From an uncultured bacterium (lineage in GTDB: Bacteria; Actinomycetota; Coriobacteriia; Coriobacteriales; Coriobacteriaceae), in NCBI GenBank assembly GCA_905215225.1, contig CAJMPM010000005.1, positions 1-19,512 of the forward strand: a stretch of DNA of 19,512 nt. Reading direction: 5' to 3'. Both the position numbers and the translations under genes were made by a program. This document shows positions 13,496 through 19,512 of the stretch, piece after piece. Each line of letters opens with the position of its first letter. Position 1 is the stretch's first letter. The notes under the pieces were generated by a model. That model saw only the letters and a program-made list of their open reading frames with translations, had not been told where the DNA came from and made no database searches.

Positions 13496-13705
13496 CTTTG
13501 GCCTACCAAATAGGGGCAGGTTTATTTTGGTCAGTTTTATCGGGTAAAACGGCAAAGGGGGCCGGCCTCGGGTTGTGATGAGGCCGGCCCCCTTTGGGGC
13601 GCTATGTGTGTAAGTCGGCGCGCGGTTGATTGCGATGCCGCAACTGAGGTGTTTCTGCAGATAAAACCTGCCAAAATAAACCTGCCCCTAAATGGTAGGC
13701 TTTAG
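13496..13705. mobile_element. 210-bp MITE-like or extragenic inverted-repeat element
   Basis: The 45-bp ends at 13496-13540 and 13661-13705 are inverted repeats matching at 37 of 45 positions, with a 20-bp identical core, TAGGGGCAGGTTTATTTTGG. A perfect 16-bp terminator stem lies inside. No transposase and no clear target duplication are seen, so an extragenic palindromic repeat is as likely as a MITE. The right end covers the stop codon of pth. Confidence 0.6.
13554..13595 (-). terminator. Strong bidirectional terminator after pth
   Basis: AAAGGGGGCCGGCCTC (13554-13569) and GAGGCCGGCCCCCTTT (13580-13595) form a perfect 16-bp stem with a 10-nt loop. On the - strand it ends in CCCCCTTTGCCGTTTT, 106 bp after the pth stop. 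It separates pth from nfnAB. Confidence 0.88.
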
Positions 13706-14331
13706 TGTTTGCCGTTGGCGGAAGCGGCGCCGTTGACGTGATCGCGGGCGTAGATTACGCCGTGCACGATCGCCAGGCCGGCGGCGTCTGCGGCGCGGGC
13801 GCAGGTATCCTGGAAGTCCTCGGCCTCGCGGGCGCGCAGCTGCTTGAGCACGTAGTCGGCGACAGCCATCTTGCCGGGAGGGTTGCCGATGCCGGTGCGG
13901 ATGCGGCTGAAGTCGCGGCTGCCCATCTTGTCGATGATGGAACGCAGCCCGTTGTGGCCAGCATGGCCGCCGCCCACCTTAACGCGTACGTCGCCGGCGG
14001 GAATATCGAGCTCATCGTGGATCACGAGCAGCTCCTCGGCCTTGATTTTGTACTCGCGGCAAAGCTTGGAGATCGGACCGCCCGAGGTATTCATGTACGA
14101 CTGTGGCTTGACCAGCACAATCTGACGCTTGCCGCCTTCTTCCTCGGCATCGTTGATATTGATGAGCGCGACCTCGGCGCCCGCCTGGTTTTTCCAGTAC
14201 GTGACGCCGGCCTGACGGGCCAACTCGTCGATCGCTTTGAAGCCAGCGTTGTGGCGGGTCTCGGCATACTCATCGCCAGGGTTGCCAAGTCCGGCAACCA
14301 TGCGAATCTTAAGCGGCTGTGCAGCTGCCAT
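13702..14331 (-). CDS. pth: Peptidyl-tRNA hydrolase
   Basis: This enzyme recycles peptidyl-tRNAs released during translation by cleaving the ester bond; it is essential in most bacteria and cytoplasmic. The 209 residues show the family's full pattern: MVAGLGNPG (11-19), ETRHNAGF with the catalytic His27, SYMNTSGG with Asn81, HDELDIPAG with Asp106, and GGGHAGHNGLRSI with Asn127. These correspond to E. coli His20, Asn68, Asp93 and Asn114. The start at 14331 is chosen because AAGGGA lies 5 nt upstream and the conserved core follows directly; an in-frame ATG at 14361 would add ten unconserved residues. It follows prs but is separated from it by a strong terminator, so it probably has its own promoter. 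The stop codon sits inside an inverted-repeat element. Confidence 0.95.
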   Translation of the reverse strand: MAAAQPLKIRMVAGLGNPGDEYAETRHNAGFKAIDELARQAGVTYWKNQAGAEVALININDAEEEGGKRQIVLVKPQSYMNTSGGPISKLCREYKIKAEELLVIHDELDIPAGDVRVKVGGGHAGHNGLRSIIDKMGSRDFSRIRTGIGNPPGKMAVADYVLKQLRAREAEDFQDTCARAADAAGLAIVHGVIYARDHVNGAASANGKH

Positions 14332-14336
14332 ATTTG

Positions 14337-14342
14337 TCCCTT
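14337..14342 (-). promoter_or_regulatory. Ribosome binding site deciding the pth start
   Basis: AAGGGA on the - strand lies 5 nt before the ATG at 14331 and supports it over the in-frame ATG at 14361. Confidence 0.7.
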
Positions 14343-14460
14343 CGTTACACAAATAGTTCAATCAACGACAAAGGCTACCACGCCCGCCGAAGGCGAGACT
14401 TCGTTTCAGCGAAATCCCACCAGACAAAAGCACGGCCGCGGCAGAGCGAGCCGCCGAAAC

Positions 14461-14516
14461 AGAAGAAACCCCCGCGCGACCTTTGCGAAGCAAGGGGGAG
14501 CGCGGGGGTTTCTTCT
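14461..14516 (-). terminator. Intrinsic terminator of prs
   Basis: A perfect 17-bp stem pairs AGAAGAAACCCCCGCGC (14461-14477) with its complement at 14500-14516 around a 22-nt loop. On the - strand the stem ends in TTTCTTCT and continues GTTT. It is symmetrical enough to work in both directions. It lies 39 bp after the prs stop. Confidence 0.85.
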
Positions 14517-14555
14517 GTTCCGACGGCGATGCGCCGGGTTGCAAGGACGATGCGA

Positions 14556-15542
14556 CTACAGCGCGAAGTCGCCGCCGACGAGCGTGGAGACGGGCTCCTC
14601 GTGGTAAACGGCGGAGATAGCCTGAGCGAACTCCTCGGCGACCGAGATGGTCTTGATCTTGCCGCCGACCTCGACGGGGATGGCATCGGTGACGAGGCAC
14701 TCGACGATCGGGGCGTCGTTCAGGCGCTCGATGGCCGGACCGGAGAAGATGCCGTGGGTGGCGCACACGTAGATGTCGCCGGCGCCCATGGCCTTGAGCT
14801 CCTTGACGTTGGCGCACAGGGTGCCAGCGGTGTCGATCATGTCGTCGTTGATGATGCAGGTCTTGCCCTTGATGTCACCGATGATGCCCATGACCTCGGC
14901 GGCGTTGTGGCGCGGACGGCCCTTGTGGGCGATGGCCAGGTCGCAGCCGAGCATGTCGGACAGCTTCTTGGCGGCCTTGGCGCGACCCACGTCGGGGGAG
15001 ACGACGACCAGGTTGTCGGTGTCGAAGTGCATGTCGTTGTAGTACTGGCCAAACAGCGGCAGCGCGGACAGGTGGTTAACCGGGATATCGAAGAAGCCCT
15101 GGATCTGACCCTGGTGCAGGTCGAGGGTGATGATGCGGTTGACGCCGGCGCGCTCGAGCAGGTTGGCGACGAGGCGGGCGGTGATGGGCTCGCGCGGGCC
15201 GGCCTTGCGGTCCTGGCGGGCATAGCCGTAGTGGGTGATGACGGCGGTGATGGAGCGGGCGGATGCGCGCTTGGCAGCGTCGGTGGCGATGAGCAGCTCC
15301 ATGAGCATGTCGTTGACGTTGCCGCCGGCCACGGACTGAATCAGGAAGACGTCGGCGCCGCGGACGGTCTCGTCGTAGCGGGCGTAAATCTCACCATTGG
15401 CGAACTGCTTTAGCGTAAGGCCCGAAAGCTCGACCCCAAGGTACTCAGCGATCTTCTGAGCGAGGGGACGGTTGGAGGAACCGGAATACACGCGGATGGA
15501 CTTGCGCATATTCTCCGACTTCTCGGGATCATTAATCGGCAT
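14556..15542 (-). CDS. prs: Ribose-phosphate pyrophosphokinase (PRPP synthetase)
   Basis: It makes 5-phosphoribosyl-1-pyrophosphate from ribose 5-phosphate and ATP, for purine, pyrimidine, histidine, tryptophan and NAD synthesis. The 328 residues fit class I enzymes: FANGEIYARYDETVRG near residues 47-62, the ATP-binding flexible loop HYGYARQDRK (104-113), the family signature DLHQGQIQGFFDIPVNHL (141-158), and the ribose-phosphate/PRPP loop DDMIDTAGT (233-241). The ATG at 15542 has AAGGAG 7 nt upstream. It lies downstream of glmU, the same order as in many Gram-positives, but a terminator between them (15684-15716) suggests separate or only partial co-transcription. A weak TACAAT box is visible on the - strand at 15587-15592. 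Confidence 0.96.
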   Translation of the reverse strand: MPINDPEKSENMRKSIRVYSGSSNRPLAQKIAEYLGVELSGLTLKQFANGEIYARYDETVRGADVFLIQSVAGGNVNDMLMELLIATDAAKRASARSITAVITHYGYARQDRKAGPREPITARLVANLLERAGVNRIITLDLHQGQIQGFFDIPVNHLSALPLFGQYYNDMHFDTDNLVVVSPDVGRAKAAKKLSDMLGCDLAIAHKGRPRHNAAEVMGIIGDIKGKTCIINDDMIDTAGTLCANVKELKAMGAGDIYVCATHGIFSGPAIERLNDAPIVECLVTDAIPVEVGGKIKTISVAEEFAQAISAVYHEEPVSTLVGGDFAL

Positions 15543-15683
15543 TACCCTTCTCCTTTATATCGAATGCCATATAGATGCCTTGTTGCATTGTAACCGTGCG
15601 ACGGGGTTTATCGAGACTTGATAGCGTCTTTACCGTCAACGGACACGAACCGACCACTCATTCTGTCGCGCAGGTCAGCATAG

Positions 15684-15716
15684 AAAAAGGAGCCGTCCCC
15701 ATGGGAACAGCTCCTT
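15684..15716 (-). terminator. Intrinsic terminator of glmU
   Basis: On the - strand AAGGAGC (15716-15710) pairs with GCTCCTT (15693-15687), with further inner pairs, and is followed by TTT directly 18 bp after the glmU stop. The 191-bp glmU-prs gap holds this terminator, a possible prs -10 box and the prs ribosome binding site. Confidence 0.82.
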
Positions 15717-15733
15717 AGATGCTTGGTAAAACG

Positions 15734-17146
15734 TTATACCTCGTCGTCCTCGTGCAGGCGGCGGCGGTAATCGGCGGCCCAGCCCTCAATATTTAACTGA
15801 CGGGCGCGGCCCAGTCCGAGCGCGTCTGCCGGGACCGGCTCGGTGATGACGGAGCCGGCGGCAACGAGCGCGCCGTCGCCGATTTGAGCGGGTGCGACCA
15901 TCATGGTGTCGGAACCGATGAAGGCATCCTTGCCGATGACGGTCTTGTGCTTGTGCACGCCGTCGTAGTTGCAGGTGATGGAGCCCGCGCCCACGTTGAC
16001 GCCGGAGCCCATGGTGGTGTCGCCGATGTAGGACAGGTGCGGAACCTTGGAGCCCTCGCCGATCGTGGACTTCTTGATCTCCACGTGCGTGCCGGCCTTG
16101 GAACCGTCGAGCATGTGGGTGCCCGGGCGCAGGTAGGCGCGCGGGCCGCAGTCGACGCCGTTCTCGATGACGGCCTCGATGGCGATGGTCTCATCGATGG
16201 TGCAGCCGCTGCCGACGGTGGTATCGGTGAGGCGGCTGTTGGGGCCGAGCTGGCACTCCTCGCCCACGGTGACGTGGCCGATCAGGTGCGTCTGCGGCCA
16301 CACGACGGTGTCGCGGCCGATGACGGCATCGGGGCCGATCCAGGCCTGCGTGGGGTCGATGAACGTGACGCCCTCGGCCATCCAGTGCTCGTTGATGCGG
16401 TCGCGCGCGATGGCGGTGAGCTGCGCGAGCTGGATGCGGCTGTTGACGCCCAGGCCGTCGCGGTAGTCATCGCAGTGGAAGATGGAGACCGCCTGGCCGT
16501 GACCCTTGAGGATTTCGAGCATGTCGGGCAGGTAGTACTCGGACTGCGCGTTGTCGTTGCCGATCTCGTTAATGTGGGCGGCGAGCTGCGCGCCGTCGAA
16601 GGCGTAGCAGCCGGCGTTGCACTCCAGCAGCGTGGCGGCCTGCTCGGGCGTGCAGTCCTTCTGCTCGATGATGCGCTCAATTTGGCCATCGGCGCCCAGC
16701 TTGATGCGGCCGTAGCCGAAGGGGTCGGGCGGGGTCATGGTCATGACGGTGCAGGCGAGCTCGCCGGTAGCGACGGTCTGCGCGAACTTGGCGACGGTGT
16801 CGGCGGTGATGAGCGGCAAGTCGCCGTTGAGCACGACGACGGGGCCTTGCGCGATGCCGCAGGCCTCGAGTGCGACCTTTACGGCGTGGCCGGTGCCCAG
16901 GCGCTCGGTCTGCTCGACGCACTCGACCTTGGTGGCGCTGTTGGCGTAGGCGCCGTCGATAAGGGCGCGCATCTCGTCGGCGTGGCTGCCGATGACGACC
17001 ACGACGCGGCTGCAGCCGGCCTTGATGGTGGCGTCGACGATCCACTGGACCATGGGCTTGCCCAGGATCTTGTGCGAAACCTTGCAGTGGTTCGACTTCA
17101 TGCGGGTGCCCTCGCCGGCGGCGAGGATAATTGCGGTTGCGTCCAT
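15734..17146 (-). CDS. glmU: Bifunctional UDP-N-acetylglucosamine pyrophosphorylase / glucosamine-1-phosphate N-acetyltransferase
   Basis: It acetylates glucosamine 1-phosphate and couples it to UTP, giving UDP-GlcNAc for peptidoglycan and wall glycans. The 470 residues are slightly longer than usual. The N-terminal uridyltransferase shows LAAGEGTRMKS (residues 8-18) and a lysine at 26. The C-terminal half is a left-handed beta-helix with hexapeptide repeats and the acetyltransferase signature (YLRPGTH, HVEIKKSTIGEGSKVPHLSY, then NVGAGSITCNYDG and KHKTVIG). The start at 17146 is chosen for AGGAG 5 nt upstream and for the conserved MDATAIILAAG beginning; the frame stays open upstream to 17371, but that extension overlaps the divergent ecfT gene and has no family resemblance. 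Only 106 bp separate this start from ecfT on the other strand. Confidence 0.96.
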   Translation of the reverse strand: MDATAIILAAGEGTRMKSNHCKVSHKILGKPMVQWIVDATIKAGCSRVVVVIGSHADEMRALIDGAYANSATKVECVEQTERLGTGHAVKVALEACGIAQGPVVVLNGDLPLITADTVAKFAQTVATGELACTVMTMTPPDPFGYGRIKLGADGQIERIIEQKDCTPEQAATLLECNAGCYAFDGAQLAAHINEIGNDNAQSEYYLPDMLEILKGHGQAVSIFHCDDYRDGLGVNSRIQLAQLTAIARDRINEHWMAEGVTFIDPTQAWIGPDAVIGRDTVVWPQTHLIGHVTVGEECQLGPNSRLTDTTVGSGCTIDETIAIEAVIENGVDCGPRAYLRPGTHMLDGSKAGTHVEIKKSTIGEGSKVPHLSYIGDTTMGSGVNVGAGSITCNYDGVHKHKTVIGKDAFIGSDTMMVAPAQIGDGALVAAGSVITEPVPADALGLGRARQLNIEGWAADYRRRLHEDDEV

Positions 17147-17151
17147 GTGAT

Positions 17152-17156
17152 CTCCT
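17152..17156 (-). promoter_or_regulatory. Ribosome binding site deciding the glmU start
   Basis: AGGAG on the - strand lies 5 nt before the ATG at 17146. This selects 17146 over the far upstream in-frame ATG at 17371. The 106-bp divergent gap (17147-17252) must also hold the glmU promoter, but no convincing -10/-35 pair is seen in it. Confidence 0.7.
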
Positions 17157-17252
17157 GTTACGTTATAGAGACGTGTGTTTGGAAACGATACACGGCGCAA
17201 TATGATACCGCAGGCATATGATGAGCGCGTAGCGATTGGCGCGTGACGGCCG

Positions 17253-18230
17253 ATGTCGCTGCTGCCGGCGTGGTGTTTGCGCTGGCTGTGCATGGCGGCG
17301 GCGCTGCGGCGTTGGCGTTTGAGCGAGAGGACGGGGGTGCCCGTGGACATCATGCGAGAGGAATCGGGCAACGAACCCGTCGCGGCATTTTCGATGTCGC
17401 ATCCGGCGGTGCCAGCGCTCTACATGGTGCTGACGCTGGGACTCACTATGTTCTCGATGCAGCCGGTGCTGATTGCGCTGTCACTTGCGGGCGGGCTGGC
17501 GTACGGGTTTGCGACGCGCGGCGCCGCGCGCACGTTGGGGGCGCTTCGCTGGCAGCTGCCGGTGATTTTGATCATCGCGGTGCTCACTCCGCTGTTTAGC
17601 GCCTCGGGCTCGACGGAGCTGTTCCGTATTGGCATGCGTGCGGTGTATCTAGAGAGCATGGTTTACGGCCTGTGCATGGGCGGGCTGTTTGTGGCGAGCG
17701 TGCTGTGGTTTGAGGCGGCGGCATCGATGCTTGGCTACGACAAGGTGCTTGCGCTTTTGGGTAACGCCGCGCCGGTGATCGCGCTCATGATCTCGATGTG
17801 CATGCGGCTTATCCCGCAGTTTTTGCGCCGCGGTCGTACGGTGCTGGCGGTGCAGGATGCGATTGATGTGCCGGGCCGCGCGCCCACCGATCCCGTGCGA
17901 TCGCACCTGCGGGCGTCGAGCGTGTTGATGGGCTGGGGCATGGAAGATTCGCTGGAGCGCGCGGACGCGATGCGCTCGCGCGGGTGGGGTGCCGCGACAC
18001 GTCGTACGACGTATGCGCGGTATCGACTGGGGCGCAGCGACGTTGCCGCGCTGGTCGGGCTCGCGCTGTTTGGTGCCGCCGCGGTGGCCGTGGCGGCGAC
18101 CGCGACGACGCAGTATTCGTTTTATCCGCAGCTCTCGGTGCCGGCGCCGTGGCCGGGCTATGTCGTGTACGCTGCCTGGATGGTGCTGCCTTGCGTGTTG
18201 CACGCGATTGATGAGAAGAGGTTTGGCTGA
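17253..18230 (+). CDS. ecfT: Energy-coupling factor transporter transmembrane T component
   Basis: T subunits of ECF importers transmit ATPase movements to a substrate-binding S subunit in the membrane. The 325 residues show several hydrophobic segments: ALYMVLTLGLTMF, PVLIALSLAGGLAYGF, LPVILIIAVLTPLF, YGLCMGGLFVASVLWF and two near the C-terminus. Between them is the cytoplasmic coupling region with the family's A-x-A-M-x-x-RG motif (residues 237-244, ADAMRSRG). The start is uncertain: the ATG at 17253 has a weak ribosome binding site, and a GTG at 17343 (after a G-rich run) or the ATG at 17352 would still leave all membrane segments. The stop TGA at 18228-18230 overlaps the next gene's ATG by one base, which indicates an operon. 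Substrate unknown: no S subunit is visible. Confidence 0.85.
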   Translation: MSLLPAWCLRWLCMAAALRRWRLSERTGVPVDIMREESGNEPVAAFSMSHPAVPALYMVLTLGLTMFSMQPVLIALSLAGGLAYGFATRGAARTLGALRWQLPVILIIAVLTPLFSASGSTELFRIGMRAVYLESMVYGLCMGGLFVASVLWFEAAASMLGYDKVLALLGNAAPVIALMISMCMRLIPQFLRRGRTVLAVQDAIDVPGRAPTDPVRSHLRASSVLMGWGMEDSLERADAMRSRGWGAATRRTTYARYRLGRSDVAALVGLALFGAAAVAVAATATTQYSFYPQLSVPAPWPGYVVYAAWMVLPCVLHAIDEKRFG

Positions 18231-19512
18231 TGGCTCGGTTGGATAGGGGCCCGGCGGCGGGTGTGGCATATGGCTCGGCCGCGCCGGCGATTGAGGTGCG
18301 AGGCCTTAGTTTTGCCTACCCCGATGCTGATGCTGCGGTGCTCGAGGGGCTCGACTGGTCTGTTCCCCAAGGTGCATTTGCGTTGCTTGTTGGCGGTACC
18401 GGATCGGGTAAGTCGACGCTGCTGTCGCTGCTCAAGCCCGAGATCGCGCCGGCGGGCGAGCGCACTGGCGAACTGCGCGTGCTGGGCGAGAACGTTGCCG
18501 ACATGGACGTGCGGGCATCGGCGGAGCGCGTGGGCTATGTGTTCCAGGATCCCGAGAACCAGATTGTGTGCGAGACCGTGTGGCATGAGATGGCGTTTGG
18601 CCTAGAGAATCTGGGTGTGTCGCGCGACGAGATGCGCCGCCGTGTTGCCGAGACCAGCTATTTCTTTGGTCTGGAGGACTGGCTTCATCGTGATACCGAT
18701 ACGCTTTCGGGTGGCCGCAAGCAGCTGCTGTCGCTTGCCGCCGTCCTGGCGCTGCGTCCGCGTGTGCTGCTACTCGACGAGCCCACGTCTCAGCTTGATC
18801 CGGTTGCGGAGAAGAATTTCCTGCACGCGCTGTTTCGTGTAAATCGCGAGCTGGGCTGCACGGTTGTTGTGGCGACGCATCAGCCGCGCCCAATGCTCGA
18901 ATACGCGACGTGTGCGTACCGGATTGAGGATGGCCGCGTGCGCGAGGCGGAGGATATGGCTTCTATGGGACGCCGAGAATCGCTGTTTTCCGATGACACG
19001 TTGGGGTGGGGTGCCATCCGATGTGCAAAAAACGGAGTATTCAGCAGGCGTGAGGACAATTTGGGCTCTCTGGAGCCGCCCGGGGACGTATCGAGCGCGA
19101 AAAAAAGTTCAGAATTGGACAAATCGTCCGAATTTGTGGCGCAAACGTCGCTCGAGAACGGCTTGGAAGCCTTCTCGCGCACGGATGGAAGTAGAATACT
19201 CCAAAAAATGCACGCTGGGTCGGCTACCATCCTGTCGGAAGGTTGGTTTCGCTACGATCGAGCGTCCGGCTGGGTGTTGCGTGGGCTCGATGCGTCGTTT
19301 TCGGCCGGTGCGGTGCATGCGGTTGTGGGCGGTAACGGATGCGGTAAGTCGACGATGCTCTCGGTGCTGGCGAAGACCGCCAAGCTGCAGCGCGGCCGCA
19401 TGGTGCGCGGAGCGGCCTCGGCGGCGCTGCTGCCTCAGAATCCCAAAGCATTGCTGGTTGCCGAGACGGTTCGCGATGAGCTGATGGAATGGGCCTCGAC
19501 CTGCGGATATGA
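18230..19512 (+). CDS. Fused double-ATPase (A-A') component of an ECF transporter, 3' end outside the window
   Basis: The frame runs without a stop from the ATG at 18230 to the right edge (427 complete codons). The first ABC domain has Walker A GGTGSGKST (residues 55-63), Q-loop FQDPENQ (Q106), signature LSGGRKQ (159-165), Walker B VLLLDEP (179-185) and H-loop His217. The second begins near residue 332 (GWFRYDRASGWVLRGLD) with Walker A GGNGCGKST (367-375) and a Q-loop LPQNP (Q403); its signature and Walker B lie beyond the window. Two ATPases in one chain replace separate EcfA1 and EcfA2, which power uptake together with EcfT. The linker, about residues 240-330, is rich in Ser, Asp and Lys and coincides with an insertion-like element (19023-19213). 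The start overlaps the ecfT stop by one base. Confidence 0.9.
   Translation, partial: MARLDRGPAAGVAYGSAAPAIEVRGLSFAYPDADAAVLEGLDWSVPQGAFALLVGGTGSGKSTLLSLLKPEIAPAGERTGELRVLGENVADMDVRASAERVGYVFQDPENQIVCETVWHEMAFGLENLGVSRDEMRRRVAETSYFFGLEDWLHRDTDTLSGGRKQLLSLAAVLALRPRVLLLDEPTSQLDPVAEKNFLHALFRVNRELGCTVVVATHQPRPMLEYATCAYRIEDGRVREAEDMASMGRRESLFSDDTLGWGAIRCAKNGVFSRREDNLGSLEPPGDVSSAKKSSELDKSSEFVAQTSLENGLEAFSRTDGSRILQKMHAGSATILSEGWFRYDRASGWVLRGLDASFSAGAVHAVVGGNGCGKSTMLSVLAKTAKLQRGRMVRGAASAALLPQNPKALLVAETVRDELMEWASTCGY
19023..19213. mobile_element. 191-bp MITE-like insertion inside the EcfA-A' linker
   Basis: The ends, 19023-19042 and 19194-19213, are 20-bp imperfect inverted repeats: GTGCA and GGAGTATTC match exactly, separated in both by six bases that differ. 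The interior contains small hairpins (GAGAA-GGCTT with AAGCC-TTCTC near 19154-19176; GGGCTC with GAGCC near 19065). The frame remains open across the whole element. It has no coding capacity for a transposase and no clear target duplication. Confidence 0.5.

Larger units (their letters stand above)
13328..13701. other. 374-bp intergenic region: nfnAB promoter, 210-bp inverted-repeat element, pth terminator
   Basis: There is no gene here. From right to left, in the direction of transcription, it holds the inverted-repeat element overlapping the end of pth, the strong terminator nested in it (13554-13595), the nfnAB promoter (-10 box at 13433-13438) and an untranslated leader of roughly 100 nt before nfnA. 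Confidence 0.75.

Noticed and set aside
11499..17221. Several + strand open frames opposite nfnB, nfnA, prs and glmU
   Set aside because: All are antisense shadows of clearly identified genes, with Ala/Gly/Asp/Val-rich composition and no start signals.
17147..17371. Longer N-terminus of glmU
   Set aside because: The extra 75 residues are unlike the family, overlap ecfT, and lie upstream of a good ribosome binding site at 17152-17156.

Overview
The window looks like the chromosome of a GC-rich anaerobic actinobacterium of the class Coriobacteriia, most likely a Collinsella. The support is indirect: the protein style and codon use, three secreted proteins ending in an LAxTG-type sorting signal plus an RRKR-type tail, an electron-bifurcating NfnAB pair, and repeated extragenic palindromes. 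No rRNA, tRNA or CRISPR array was found. The assignment rests on family knowledge and was not searched.

Region 1 (1-11020) is a surface-protein locus on the + strand. It holds the 3' part of a beta-helix-like adhesin (2-1144), a second adhesin gene cut by two in-frame amber codons (1350-3725), and an intact 2206-residue leucine-rich-repeat giant (4074-10694). The second and third genes sit in matching non-coding modules. A dyad hairpin lies in each leader, with three compensatory base-pair flips between the two copies. Downstream is an array of 16-bp arms that alternate in orientation about every 40 bp, followed by an ACCACAAAGG-type palindrome. The arrays (3762-3899 and 10731-10948) begin exactly 36 nt after each stop codon and are the most unusual structure in the window.

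Region 2 (11022-17146) is conserved housekeeping on the - strand. Read in its own direction it runs glmU (UDP-GlcNAc synthesis), prs (PRPP synthetase), pth (peptidyl-tRNA hydrolase), a 210-bp inverted-repeat element with a terminator nested inside it, then nfnA-nfnB (NADH/ferredoxin/NADP bifurcation). Strong intrinsic terminators follow glmU, prs, pth and nfnB.

Region 3 (17253-19512) is on the + strand, divergent from glmU. It carries the membrane (T) subunit and a tandem, fused double-ATPase (A-A') subunit of an ECF-type vitamin/metal importer. The ATPase gene runs off the right edge. Its inter-domain linker appears to contain a 191-bp insertion-like element with 20-bp imperfect terminal inverted repeats that keeps the frame open. 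No substrate-binding (S) subunit is in the window.
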